A DNA stretch of 32,243 nt, taken from positions 1 through 32,243 of the forward strand of contig DATAWZ010000218.1 of the NCBI GenBank assembly GCA_036266975.1, read 5' to 3'. A model generated the notes under the pieces. That model had not been told where the DNA came from. It did no database searches and saw nothing but the letters and a program-made list of their open reading frames with translations. The position numbers were made by a program, and so were the translations under genes. Source of the DNA: DATAWZ01 sp036266975. GTDB lineage: Bacteria; Actinomycetota; Thermoleophilia; Solirubrobacterales; Solirubrobacteraceae. Positions 22,138 to 30,439 of the stretch are shown here, in pieces. Within the stretch, counting starts at the first letter, position 1. Each line of letters begins with the position of its first letter.

Positions 22138-23697
22138 CTAGGCGGGCACCGGGGTCGACGGCTCGGCCGCGGCCGACGGCTCGGCGGCCGTCGGGCGGAT
22201 CGCGGCGAGCGCCGTGCCGAGCCCGAGCAGCGTCCAGGTCATCGGGTCCTCGAGGAAATCGGCATAGGCCATCGTGTGCACGAGCAGCGCGGTGAAGCAC
22301 GCCGCGAGCGCCAGTCGCGGAACCAGCCACGGACCGGCGCGCGTGACGCCCGCGCACAGCCGCTGTAGGCACACGCTGATCAGCGCCACGTAGACGGCCA
22401 GGCCGATCAGCCCCTGCTCGGCGGCGATCGTCACCGGGATCGTGTGCGAGGCCGACGTCGCGTGCTCGGCGTTGGCGTCGTTGTGGGCGATGTACTCCTT
22501 GGAGAACGAGCCCGAGCCAAAGCCCTGCAGCGGCCGGTCGCCGAACAGCTTCAGGCCGTTCTTGATCAGGTCGTAGCGACCGCTGGTGGCGTTGTTGGCG
22601 CCGGTGCTGCTCGAGCCGATGTGGAAGCGCTTGGGTGCCGCGGCGACCACCACGCCACCGATCGCGATCACCCCCAGGCACACCGCGAGCGTCCGGTAGA
22701 CGTCCCAGCGCACCGCGGCGATGATCGCCAGCCCGACGAGCAGCGCGACGATGCTCGACTGCGAGAAGCTCGTGATCAGCCCGCCCATCAGCCACAGCAG
22801 GATCACCCCGGCGATCCACACCCAGCGCTCGTTGGCCGTCCACATCACCGCGGCGGCCACGGCGATCATCACGAGCGCCAGGAAGCGGCCGTAGATGTTC
22901 GGGTCGAAGAACATCGAGTTGACCCGGAAGAAGTTGTCGTAGTCGTTGGAGCGCACCACCTTCGGGTTCAGCAGCAGGTGCTTGGTCGAGTACTCGATGA
23001 AGCCCAGCCCGCAGAACACGATCGCCAGCACCACCGCGACCCCCAGGCAGCGCAGCAGCAGCTCGCGGTCCCAGCGCACGCGCCGCAACAGCCCGAAGAG
23101 CAGGCCGAACGGGATGTAGAAGAACACGGCGTTCTCCAGCCCCTTGCTGAAGTCGCTGGAGTACAGCGACTGCAGCGCATAGACCAACACCGCCCCCATC
23201 AACAGCGCCTCCAGGCGCCCCGTCGGCGGCCCTTCCTCGGGCGGCGGGCCCGAGTCGCGCAGCCGGGGGATCACATCGGCGATGGTGGCGGCCCCGACGA
23301 CCAGGTATAGGGGAATAAGGAGGTTGCTCGTGGTGGTTCCCGTCGATATCGGAAGTCGGAACGGCAGCGCGGCAATCGCCACCAGCGCCAGCCAGTTCGG
23401 ACGGCGCATGAACAGGACGACCAGGGCGACGAGCACGACCAGGCCGACGACGATCGCCGCCGCCGCCTCGGCCGGGTGGTGGCGCAGATGGCGAAGCTGG
23501 TGGTTGTTCCAGATGTCGGCGGTCAGCAGCACCGGGGTGACGACGAGCACGGCCAGCGCCATCAGCGCGCGGGCGCGCGGACCCACCCGAGAGGCCGCCC
23601 CCAGGACGACGATCCCCGTCATGAGCGCAACGAGGACGAGGCCCGCCTTCTCGACGCCCTCCCCGAACCCGTGCACGGTGGCCAGCGTGGTCGTCAT
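22138..23697 (-). CDS. O-antigen ligase / Wzy-like polysaccharide polymerase
   Basis: The protein has 519 residues with some 11-12 membrane spans. The diagnostic part is in the second half: VNSMFFDPNIYGRFLAL, then SFSQSSIVALLVGL, the large outer loop GRYDLIKNGLKLFGDRP with LQGFGSGSF, and an AEQGLIGL segment, as in the O-antigen ligase/polymerase (Wzy_C) family. With no lipid A core in Gram-positive-type cells, a repeat-unit polymerase role is most likely. ATG at 23697 overlaps the stop of the gene upstream by one base (TGATG); a GTG one codon earlier is the alternative. The last 25 residues are Ala/Pro/Glu-rich. Confidence 0.88.
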   Translation of the reverse strand: MTTTLATVHGFGEGVEKAGLVLVALMTGIVVLGAASRVGPRARALMALAVLVVTPVLLTADIWNNHQLRHLRHHPAEAAAAIVVGLVVLVALVVLFMRRPNWLALVAIAALPFRLPISTGTTTSNLLIPLYLVVGAATIADVIPRLRDSGPPPEEGPPTGRLEALLMGAVLVYALQSLYSSDFSKGLENAVFFYIPFGLLFGLLRRVRWDRELLLRCLGVAVVLAIVFCGLGFIEYSTKHLLLNPKVVRSNDYDNFFRVNSMFFDPNIYGRFLALVMIAVAAAVMWTANERWVWIAGVILLWLMGGLITSFSQSSIVALLVGLAIIAAVRWDVYRTLAVCLGVIAIGGVVVAAAPKRFHIGSSSTGANNATSGRYDLIKNGLKLFGDRPLQGFGSGSFSKEYIAHNDANAEHATSASHTIPVTIAAEQGLIGLAVYVALISVCLQRLCAGVTRAGPWLVPRLALAACFTALLVHTMAYADFLEDPMTWTLLGLGTALAAIRPTAAEPSAAAEPSTPVPA

Positions 23698-24152
23698 CAC
23701 TCGATGCAGGTCAGGGCCGTGCGCCCACGCGGGATCGGGGGCGAGGCGACGCGGGCCTCCAGCTTGAAGCTGGCCGGCGAGGGGATCGTGCGATCCTGGC
23801 GCACGAAGCTGAAGCTCAGCGTGTACGTGCCCGCGGGCGCCAGCCGTCCGTGCCCGGTCAGCCCGTTCCAGACCGCCTCACACTGCCGGTAGCGCGGCAC
23901 CGGCGTGCGGTTGACGAGCGTCGCGACATTGGCGCCGGCCGCGGTCTGCACAGTGACCGTGACCAGGTCGGCCTCCTTGGTCTTGAAGGAGATGTGCTCG
24001 AGCTCGTGGCCGTGGACACCGGGGGCGAAGTACGGCGTCTCGCGGACGGACTGCAGCACGGTCGGCGTGTGCTTGAGGTGCTGGCTGATGAAGAAGGCCA
24101 GGAAGCAGGCGAGCACGAGCAGCGCGAAGACCGCGCGGGCGGGCGTGTTCAC
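23697..24152 (-). CDS. Small anchored protein with FlgD-type Ig-like domain
   Basis: The protein has 151 residues. A single N-terminal span (about 4-22, ARAVFALLVLACFLAFFIS) anchors an extracytoplasmic domain with strand patterns of FlgD-type Ig-like modules: VTVTVQTAAGANVATLVNR, then VWNGLTGHGRLAPAGTYTL and FSFVRQDRTIPSPASF. Two cysteines (RQCEAVW and LTCIE at the end) could pair. The GTG at 24152 overlaps the stop of the ComA-family gene (GTGA), and its own stop overlaps the polymerase start, so it sits between the two in a coupled operon. A structural partner of the polymerase or glycan export machinery is a guess from position. Confidence 0.75.
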   Translation of the reverse strand: MNTPARAVFALLVLACFLAFFISQHLKHTPTVLQSVRETPYFAPGVHGHELEHISFKTKEADLVTVTVQTAAGANVATLVNRTPVPRYRQCEAVWNGLTGHGRLAPAGTYTLSFSFVRQDRTIPSPASFKLEARVASPPIPRGRTALTCIE

Positions 24153-24895
24153 GCGACCGTGTCGGCACGCAGCCCGAGGCGCAACGTCTCCAGCGAGAGG
24201 ACGTCGTGCGGGGCGATGTTGCCGAGGTTGCACTCGTGGCCGAAATGTCGCAGCAGCCACACCTGCTGCTCCTTGCGGGGCGCCTCGAAGATGATCCGGT
24301 CGGGGTCGATGCTGTGGGCGATCTCGGTGACCAGCCCGGAGCGGATCTCCCCGTTGGCCCGGTAGATGCCGGCGCTGCCGGACTCGCGCGCCTCGGCGAT
24401 CACCTTCCACGCCCCCGCGGCGAGCTCTCCCTGCATCAGCTCGACCCAGGTGTAAGGGGGCATGATGAACTCGGCGTCCTTGCTGCCGACCTCCGAGAGA
24501 ACGGTGAACTCGGTGGCCAGGCGGGCGATCAGCTCCTGCTTGGCCGCGGGCTCGAGCGAGATGGTCCCATCCGAGACCTCCACGTGACGGATCCCGAGCT
24601 CGCGCAGCCAGGCGACCAGCCCGTCGACCCGTCCCTGCTTGACCGCGACCTCGGTGAGGGTGCCGCCGAGCATCACCGGGACCTGGTGGTCGGCGTAGAG
24701 CCGCAGCTTGTCCTTGAGGTTGCCGGTGACCACCGCGGTTCCCCACCCGAGCTTGACCAGGTCGACGCTCGCGCCGGCGACCTCCATCATGCCGTCGACG
24801 TCGGCGAGCGACAGCCCGCGGTCGATCACGTGAGTGAGCCCGCGCTCACGCGGTTTGACAGCGCGCTCGGGGAGGTCGAGGAAGGCGGCCGACAT
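24149..24895 (-). CDS. comA: Phosphosulfolactate synthase (ComA) family enzyme
   Basis: The 248-residue TIM-barrel protein matches the family that adds sulfite to phosphoenolpyruvate to give (2R)-phospho-3-sulfolactate. Visible family motifs are VDLVKLGWGT (44-53), GGTL (77-80), EVSDG (106-110), SEVGSKD (134-140), FEAPRK (203-208) and CNLGNI (222-227). In methanogens the product leads to coenzyme M, and in Bacillus a homologue serves spore sulfolactate. Here no comB/comC-like phosphatase or dehydrogenase is adjacent; the neighbours are polysaccharide genes, so a sulfonated group on a glycan, or a related reaction on another enolpyruvyl substrate, is possible. ATG at 24895 follows the upstream stop by 19 bp. 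The symbol denotes the family. Confidence 0.85.
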   Translation of the reverse strand: MSAAFLDLPERAVKPRERGLTHVIDRGLSLADVDGMMEVAGASVDLVKLGWGTAVVTGNLKDKLRLYADHQVPVMLGGTLTEVAVKQGRVDGLVAWLRELGIRHVEVSDGTISLEPAAKQELIARLATEFTVLSEVGSKDAEFIMPPYTWVELMQGELAAGAWKVIAEARESGSAGIYRANGEIRSGLVTEIAHSIDPDRIIFEAPRKEQQVWLLRHFGHECNLGNIAPHDVLSLETLRLGLRADTVA

Positions 24896-24914
24896 TGGGG
24901 ACGGGCGGCGAGGG

Positions 24915-26582
24915 CTACGGGCCGGTGAGCGTGCCGCCGGCGTTCGTGCTCGTCGCGGAGGCGCCGGTGAGGGCCTCGAACTTGTTCCCCTGGTCCTGGC
25001 CGGCGACGAGCACGACGGGCACGTTCGGGACGACCGAGGCCACGGCGGCGCTCAGCGGCGCCACGCCGCCGGCGCCGACCGCCTGCTGGACGGCGAGCGC
25101 CTGGGCCTTGTGGCCGGTGTAGTACTCCACGGTCGTGGTCTGGTGGAAGCCACCGGGCGCGGGGGTGGTGTTGACCTGCGCCTTGGTGAAGCCGTCGCCC
25201 TGCAGCTCGGTGGTGAGGTGACCGGCCAGGCCGGTGACGCCGCACCCGTTGATGACCGCGACGTTGACGGTCGAAGCCACGACCGGTGGCGCCGCCGCGG
25301 CGGTGTTGGGTGTCGAGTTCGTCGGTCCGCTCGTGGGGTTCGATCCGCCGGCGGGCGGGGCGCTGACCGTGCCGCCTCCGCCGCCGCTGGAGAGCACGAT
25401 CACCAGCACGATGATCAGTACGCCGCCGGCCGCGGCGCCACCGAGCACGAGCGGGTTGCGCGGGATCGGAAGACGGGGCGAGCCACCGCGGCTCGAGCTC
25501 GAGCGCGCCGGCGGCTCGGCGCCCCAACGCGAGCGCGGCGGTCCCGTGGGGTGAGAGCGCGGACGCGCCGACGCCGGCGGGCGCGGCGGCGGCGGCAGCG
25601 GCGGAGAACCGGCGCCGCCGCCGTTGCCTGCGGAGACCGCGGCGGCGCTGGCCACGGGAGCGACGGCGGTCGCGCCCCCCGGGCGGGCGGCGGCAGCAGC
25701 GGGCACGCGAGCGGGATCGCCCGGCGCCTGTGCGGGAGGGGGCGCACCGGGGGCGGGCGGGAACGGTGCGCGGCCGACGGGCGGCGCGGCCCCGGACTGG
25801 GCCGCGATCGCAGGCGTCTCCGGCGTCCCCGGCGTGGGCGTCACCCCGGGCAGCGCAGCCGGGTTGCCGGGCGCGGCAGGCGTCCCGGCCGGGGCCCCAG
25901 GCGCGGCGGGCGTACCCGCCGGAGCGCCGGCGGGAGTGAGGGGACGCGGTGCGCCGGGCTCAGCCGGCGCGCCGGTGGGGCTTGGGAGGGGCGCCTGGCC
26001 CGGGGCGGGCGCCCGTCCCGGGCCGGGCGCGGCACCGGGGGCCGGCTCGGCGCCTGGAAGCGGGGTGGCACCCGGAAGCGGCGCGGCACCGGGGGCCGGC
26101 ACGGCGCTCGGGACGGGGGTGGGCGTGCCTACCGGACCGGATGGGCCGGCGGGCGTCGCCCCGGGAACGGGGGGCGCGCCCGGGACCGGCGCGCGCGGGA
26201 CGCCCGGGGCACCCGGCGCTCCGGGCGCGGCGGCGACCGCGGCACCGGCGATCGCGGCGCCCGGGACGACACCGGGAACACCCGCACCGGGGATCGCCTG
26301 TCCGGCGGCGGTCACCGCGGCGGGCGTGACGGGGACCGGCCGGCCGGGCACCGGCCTCGGTCCGACGGCGACGCGCGCGGCCGCGTCAGACTGAACCCGC
26401 TGCTCGAGCTCGGCGGCGCGCTCGGGTGCACGACCGGCCCATTCGCGCAGGCGCTTGACTTCGCGGGCCTGGGCGAAGTAGAGCATCGACAGCACGGCCA
26501 GCCCGGCGATCGCGGCAAGACCTGCGACTGCCCCGACCTTCGTGAACGAGTTCGAGAGCGAAAAGGCGAGCGTGGCGTGCAT
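24915..26582 (-). CDS. Proline-rich membrane protein with LytR C-terminal domain
   Basis: The protein has 555 residues. A first membrane span (about 16-37) is followed by a short helical, coiled-coil-like stretch (40-66), then about 260 residues almost wholly of Pro, Ala, Gly, Val and Thr (about 75-345), a basic Pro/Arg/Ser segment, a second span (378-397), a Gly/Pro linker and a LytR_C domain (439-530: VNVAVINGCGVTGLAGHL, then VEYYTGHKAQAL and VVLVAGQD). No LytR-CpsA-Psr catalytic domain is present. LytR_C modules usually accompany enzymes attaching glycans to the wall. ATG at 26582 overlaps the dehydratase stop (TGATG), making it cotranslated with sugar synthesis. The Pro-rich part may lie inside the cell if the second span is real. 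Confidence 0.8.
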   Translation of the reverse strand: MHATLAFSLSNSFTKVGAVAGLAAIAGLAVLSMLYFAQAREVKRLREWAGRAPERAAELEQRVQSDAAARVAVGPRPVPGRPVPVTPAAVTAAGQAIPGAGVPGVVPGAAIAGAAVAAAPGAPGAPGVPRAPVPGAPPVPGATPAGPSGPVGTPTPVPSAVPAPGAAPLPGATPLPGAEPAPGAAPGPGRAPAPGQAPLPSPTGAPAEPGAPRPLTPAGAPAGTPAAPGAPAGTPAAPGNPAALPGVTPTPGTPETPAIAAQSGAAPPVGRAPFPPAPGAPPPAQAPGDPARVPAAAAARPGGATAVAPVASAAAVSAGNGGGAGSPPLPPPPRPPASARPRSHPTGPPRSRWGAEPPARSSSSRGGSPRLPIPRNPLVLGGAAAGGVLIIVLVIVLSSGGGGGTVSAPPAGGSNPTSGPTNSTPNTAAAAPPVVASTVNVAVINGCGVTGLAGHLTTELQGDGFTKAQVNTTPAPGGFHQTTTVEYYTGHKAQALAVQQAVGAGGVAPLSAAVASVVPNVPVVLVAGQDQGNKFEALTGASATSTNAGGTLTGP

Positions 26583-28579
26583 CAGGCGTCGGCAGAGTGT
26601 ACGGTCGCGCCGGGACCGAGCGGCCCGGCGCTCCCCGGCCTGCGCGGCGTCCCGGCGAGCTGGCCCGGCGCGCGGCGCACGGCCGAGAGCTCGGTCACCT
26701 TGGCCGCGAGCGCATCGGCGTCGCCCTCGAGCACGAGCAGACCGATCTCCGAGAAGACCGCCTCGACGGTCTGGGGATCCAGCGGGGTGCGCTCGGCGAG
26801 CAGGATGCGATCGGCGGACGTGGGGCGGGCGTACTCGTAGGGGTTGAACAGCTCCTCGTCGAGCTTCTCGCCCGCTCGCCGGCCGATGAACTCGATCGCG
26901 ATGTCGCGCTCGGGCACCAGGCCGGAGAGCTCGATCATCGCCCGCGCGAGATCGAGGATGGCGACCGGCTCGCCCATGTCCAGCACGAACACCTGCGCGC
27001 CCTGGTGCGGGCCGTCGGTGGCCAGCGACCCCGACCGGATGATCAACTGGACCGCCTCTGGGATCGTCATGAAGTAGCGGCGCATGCGCGCGTCGGTCAC
27101 GGTCACCGGGCCGCCCGCGGCGATCTGACGGCGGAAGATGGGCACGACGCTGCCCGAGGAGCCGAGCACGTTGCCGAACCGCACCGCGGCGTAGCGCGTC
27201 GCCGGGAAGCGTCCGCTCGCCGCCTCCAGCGCCCACTCGGCCAGCGCCTTGGAGGCGCCCATCACGGTCGAGGGCTCGACGGCCTTGTCGGTGGAGACGA
27301 GCACGAAGCGGGCCACGCCGAGCTGGCCGGCGACCTGGGCGACGACGCGCGTGCCGATCGCGTTGTTGTGCACCGCCTCGACCGGGTTGCGCTCCATCAG
27401 CCCGACGTGCTTGTAGGCGGCGGCGTGGAAGACGATGCTCGGGCGGTGCTCGGTGAGCACCTCGCGCATGCGCTCCTGGTGCTTGCAGTCCGCGAGCACG
27501 ACCGCGAGCACCGAGGGATGCACGTGACGGTCCTCCTCGAGCTCGCGGGAGATCTCGAACAGGTTGTCCTCGGCGTGGTCGACGAGCACCAGCCGGCGCG
27601 CGCCCACGCGCGCGATCTGGCGGCAGAGCTCGCCGCCGATCGATCCGCCCGCACCGGTGACCATCACCGTCTCGCCCTCCAGGTAGGCGCCGACGTGCTC
27701 GAGGTCGACGTGGACGGGGTCGCGCCCGAGCACGTCCTCGACGCGCACCTCGCGCACCCGGCGCACCATCGTCCCGCCCGACTGCAGCAGCTCGAACACG
27801 GTCGGCAGCGTGCGCACCGCGATCCCGCGCTCGCGGCAGGCGCGCACGACCCGCGCGCGCGTCGTGCCCGGCGCGGACGGGATCGCGATGATCACCTCGT
27901 CGGGCTCGGCCTCGTCGAGAATCCGGGGCAGGTCGCCGGCGGTGTCGCCGCGCACGCGGACCCCCTCGATCCGCATCCCCCGCTTGCGCGAGTCGTCGTC
28001 GATGAAGCCGACCGGCTTCAGGCCCAGCTCGCGGTTGCGCACGATCTCGCGCAGGACCTGACGGCCGCCTTCGCCGGCGCCGACGATCAGCACGCCGCGC
28101 GACGTGCGACGTGCGCCGAAGTCACCCAGCCGACGTTCGTGGGCGGCGCGGGCGAGCACCCGGGCGCCGGCGACGAACAGCAGCGTGAGCAGGCCGAACA
28201 GGACGGTGACCCCGTCGGGCAGGCCGACGGCGACGGCGTGCGTGCGGCCCTCCTCTTCGGGCTTGAAGGCCACGACGGCGACGACGAGCAGCACGGCCGC
28301 GACGAGCGTCGCGCGCACGATCGCCTCCAGGTCGCGCTGGCCGACGTACCGCCAGCGCCGCTGGTAGACGCCGGACAGCACGAAGGAGACCAGGCACAGC
28401 AGCACCGCCCACCACCACGTGTGGTCGAACAGGTGGCGATAGACCCGGTTGGGTCCGTCGTCGAACCGCAACTGGTAGGCGAGGTAATACGCGAGCGCGA
28501 CCAGAGCCCCGTCCACCGCGAGCTGGGGCAGTGTGTGGCGGTGGAGAGGGACGGCCGCGGAGCGAATCCGTCGGCGCAT
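26582..28579 (-). CDS. NDP-sugar 4,6-dehydratase, membrane-bound (CapD/WbpM/PglF type)
   Basis: The protein has 665 residues. Four hydrophobic segments in the first 145 residues anchor it. A first Rossmann region (GVLIVGAGEGG, 162-172) is followed by the catalytic extended SDR domain: TGAGGSIGG (308-316), HAAAYKHV (385-392), VSTDKAV (428-434) and MGASK (440-444), where Met replaces the SDR tyrosine as in WbpM/PglF-type 4,6-dehydratases. These convert UDP-GlcNAc to the 4-keto-6-deoxy sugar. It opens the operon running down to the flippase. No Shine-Dalgarno is present; TACAAT ends 6 nt before the ATG at 28579, indicating a leaderless mRNA. The last 45 residues are Pro/Ala-rich. Confidence 0.9.
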   Translation of the reverse strand: MRRRIRSAAVPLHRHTLPQLAVDGALVALAYYLAYQLRFDDGPNRVYRHLFDHTWWWAVLLCLVSFVLSGVYQRRWRYVGQRDLEAIVRATLVAAVLLVVAVVAFKPEEEGRTHAVAVGLPDGVTVLFGLLTLLFVAGARVLARAAHERRLGDFGARRTSRGVLIVGAGEGGRQVLREIVRNRELGLKPVGFIDDDSRKRGMRIEGVRVRGDTAGDLPRILDEAEPDEVIIAIPSAPGTTRARVVRACRERGIAVRTLPTVFELLQSGGTMVRRVREVRVEDVLGRDPVHVDLEHVGAYLEGETVMVTGAGGSIGGELCRQIARVGARRLVLVDHAEDNLFEISRELEEDRHVHPSVLAVVLADCKHQERMREVLTEHRPSIVFHAAAYKHVGLMERNPVEAVHNNAIGTRVVAQVAGQLGVARFVLVSTDKAVEPSTVMGASKALAEWALEAASGRFPATRYAAVRFGNVLGSSGSVVPIFRRQIAAGGPVTVTDARMRRYFMTIPEAVQLIIRSGSLATDGPHQGAQVFVLDMGEPVAILDLARAMIELSGLVPERDIAIEFIGRRAGEKLDEELFNPYEYARPTSADRILLAERTPLDPQTVEAVFSEIGLLVLEGDADALAAKVTELSAVRRAPGQLAGTPRRPGSAGPLGPGATVHSADA

Positions 28580-28585
28580 CGGGGC

Positions 28586-28591
28586 ATTGTA
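28586..28591 (-). promoter_or_regulatory. -10 box of the dehydratase-to-flippase operon (leaderless)
   Basis: TACAAT on the minus strand ends 6 nt before the ATG at 28579. No good -35 hexamer is seen at 16-19 nt. Confidence 0.55.
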
Positions 28592-28667
28592 CGAGCAACT
28601 CCGGTTGCAGCGTTGGGCGGGGACTGTCGGTCTTCGGTGCGCTTTAGGTCGAAATGTGCGCCGGACC

Positions 28668-28673
28668 TAGACT
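28668..28673 (+). promoter_or_regulatory. -10 box of the GT-C-like gene (leaderless)
   Basis: TAGACT ends 7 nt before the GTG at 28681. If used, transcription would start downstream of the in-frame ATG at 28654. Confidence 0.45.
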
Positions 28674-28680
28674 TCGCGAC

Positions 28681-30156
28681 GTGTCGGCCGCGAGCTCCCC
28701 CGCCCTACCGCGGGCCCGCTCCGGGGGTGAGCCGGCACGCCGAGCGCTGACGCTCGTCGGCCAGCACCCGGCGTTCGTGGCGGTGCTCGGCGTCGGGCTC
28801 GTCGTGCGGGTGCTGGTCATGGTGGCCTACCCGCCGGCGCTGTTCTTCGGCGATTCGTGGGGCTACCTGGTCAGCGCGTTCGGTGGGCACCCGGTGGCGC
28901 TGTCGAACATCCACCCCGACGGCTATCCGCTGTTGCTGCGGCTGCTCACGCTGCCCGACCGCGATATGGCCCAGATCACCGCGGTGCAGCACCTCGTCGG
29001 GTTGGCCGTCGGCACGATCGTCTACGTGGTCCTCGTCCGCGTGCGGATCCCGCGCACGGCGGCCGCGGCCGCGGCGGCGCTCGTGCTGCTCGACGGCTAC
29101 GCGATCGCGCTCGAGCAGTACGTCATGTCGGACACCTTCTTCACGCTGGCCGTGCTGCTCGCCGTGCTGCTCGTCGCCCGTCCGGCGCTGCTGGGCGCCG
29201 ACGGCCGCGCCGGCTGGCGCGCGGCGGCCGGCGCCGGCCTACTCGTCGCCGCGAGCGTGCTGCTGCGCAGCGCGGGCCTGTTCGTGGCGCCGCTCATCCT
29301 CGTGTACCTCCTCTGGACACGGGCGGGCTGGCGCCCGCTTGCCGCCTTCGTGGTCGCGCTCGCGGTGCCGCTGCTGGCCTACTGCGCCGCCGAGGACGCG
29401 CGCTTTCACACGTTCGGGTTCTCGCAGACCTCCGGCTGGCTCAGCTACGGACGCGTCGCGGGCTTCGCCGACTGCTCGGGCGTGCACGTCGCGCCGGGCA
29501 GCCGGCCCCTGTGCGAGACCGCGGCGCAGCGGCACGCTCATCCCGACGCACCGGACTGGTACATCTTCAGCCCGGCCTCCCCGGCGGTGAAGCTGTTCGG
29601 CGGCTACGCCGGCACGGTGGCCGCCCAGCGACGCTCGAACGCCGCCCTGGGCACGTTCGCGCGGCGGATCGTCGAGCACCAGCCCCTCGACTATCTCGAC
29701 GCCGTGGCCCGCGACGTACTGCGCTACTTCACCCCGGGCGCGACGCCCTACGACGACGCGGTCAGCGCGACCGCGCTGCCCAAGGCCGCGAGCGCCGAGG
29801 AGGTCGTGGCCGTCGTGCACGAGCGCTACCTGCCCCACGCGCACCTGCGCGTGCAGTCCCCGGCGTCGGTCGTGCGCGCCTACCGCCGCGTGATCCACGT
29901 CCCGCGTCCGGTGCTTGCCCTGCTCGTGCTCGCCTCGTTGGCGGCGCTCGCCCTGCGCGTGCCCGCGCGGCGCGAGGTGCTGCTGCTGTCGGGCACCGGC
30001 GTGGCGTTGATCCTCGGCACGGCGCTGAGCGCCGGCTTCGGTGTCCGGTACCTGATGCCGGCCGTGCCGCTGGTTGCCATCGGCGGCACGCTCGCGGCGC
30101 GCGACCTGTGGGCGCGCGAGCAGGCGCGCCGCCGACGCCCAGCGACGGCTCAGTAG
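28681..30156 (+). CDS. Integral membrane protein, probable GT-C glycosyltransferase (ArnT/PMT-like)
   Basis: From the GTG at 28681 the protein has 491 residues; an ATG at 28654 would add nine. About ten hydrophobic segments are visible. The first outer loop carries FFGDSWGYL, an acidic motif where GT-C enzymes place their catalytic Asp, and IHPDGYPLLLRLL follows, as in the dolichyl-phosphate-mannose and ArnT-like superfamily. A large central outer region (about residues 240-390) contains two cysteines (ADCSG and PLCET). Such enzymes use polyprenyl-phosphate sugars outside the cytoplasmic membrane. A glycan-modifying role fits the neighbours, but the acceptor is unknown. Its end overlaps a convergent frameshifted gene by 7 nt. 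Confidence 0.75.
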   Translation: MSAASSPALPRARSGGEPARRALTLVGQHPAFVAVLGVGLVVRVLVMVAYPPALFFGDSWGYLVSAFGGHPVALSNIHPDGYPLLLRLLTLPDRDMAQITAVQHLVGLAVGTIVYVVLVRVRIPRTAAAAAAALVLLDGYAIALEQYVMSDTFFTLAVLLAVLLVARPALLGADGRAGWRAAAGAGLLVAASVLLRSAGLFVAPLILVYLLWTRAGWRPLAAFVVALAVPLLAYCAAEDARFHTFGFSQTSGWLSYGRVAGFADCSGVHVAPGSRPLCETAAQRHAHPDAPDWYIFSPASPAVKLFGGYAGTVAAQRRSNAALGTFARRIVEHQPLDYLDAVARDVLRYFTPGATPYDDAVSATALPKAASAEEVVAVVHERYLPHAHLRVQSPASVVRAYRRVIHVPRPVLALLVLASLAALALRVPARREVLLLSGTGVALILGTALSAGFGVRYLMPAVPLVAIGGTLAARDLWAREQARRRRPATAQ

Positions 30157-30439
30157 TTTTCCCGGCGCGCACGCGTCGCCGATCTCGACGGTGCTGCCGT
30201 TGCTGTCCCGACGCCAGGTCCCCGCGCGGTAGCAGGCACACCTGGAGCGTGCGGCCCGCATGAAGGACGGTCGCCGACGCGACCGCGCCGGTCTCATCCC
30301 CGACGTTCGCGCAGGCGCGCGGGTTGCCCGCCGAGGAGCCGGTCGTGCGCGACTGATGGGCGCTCGCCGTGGACACGCCGACGGCCAAGAGCACCGCCAA
30401 GGTCGCCGTCGTTCGGGCTGCCGACCTCACGCTCGTCAC
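30150..30439 (-). pseudogene. Second small exported protein gene with apparent frameshifts
   Basis: AGGAGG lies 5 nt before a GTG at 30439, opening a signal peptide (TATLAVLLAVGVSTASAH, residues 11-28) and a short mature part with one Cys in ACANVG. After LQVCL the frame runs on into antisense of the neighbouring gene. Removing one C near 30232 restores YRAGTWRRDSNGSTVEIGDA then CAP, and removing one G at 30162 reaches a TGA at 30152-30150. The restored product would be 95 residues with three cysteines. No family is recognised. The first half is convincing; the proposed repair points are my reading and could be wrong. Confidence 0.5.

Noticed and set aside
20788..23310. Long plus-strand open frames opposite the flippase and polymerase
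   Set aside because: The composition is Arg/Asp/His/Gln-rich with no domain. The minus-strand membrane proteins explain the region.
25700..26380. DNA tandem repeat or mobile element
   Set aside because: The repetitiveness follows the Pro/Ala/Gly codons of the LytR_C protein and has no fixed unit or element ends.
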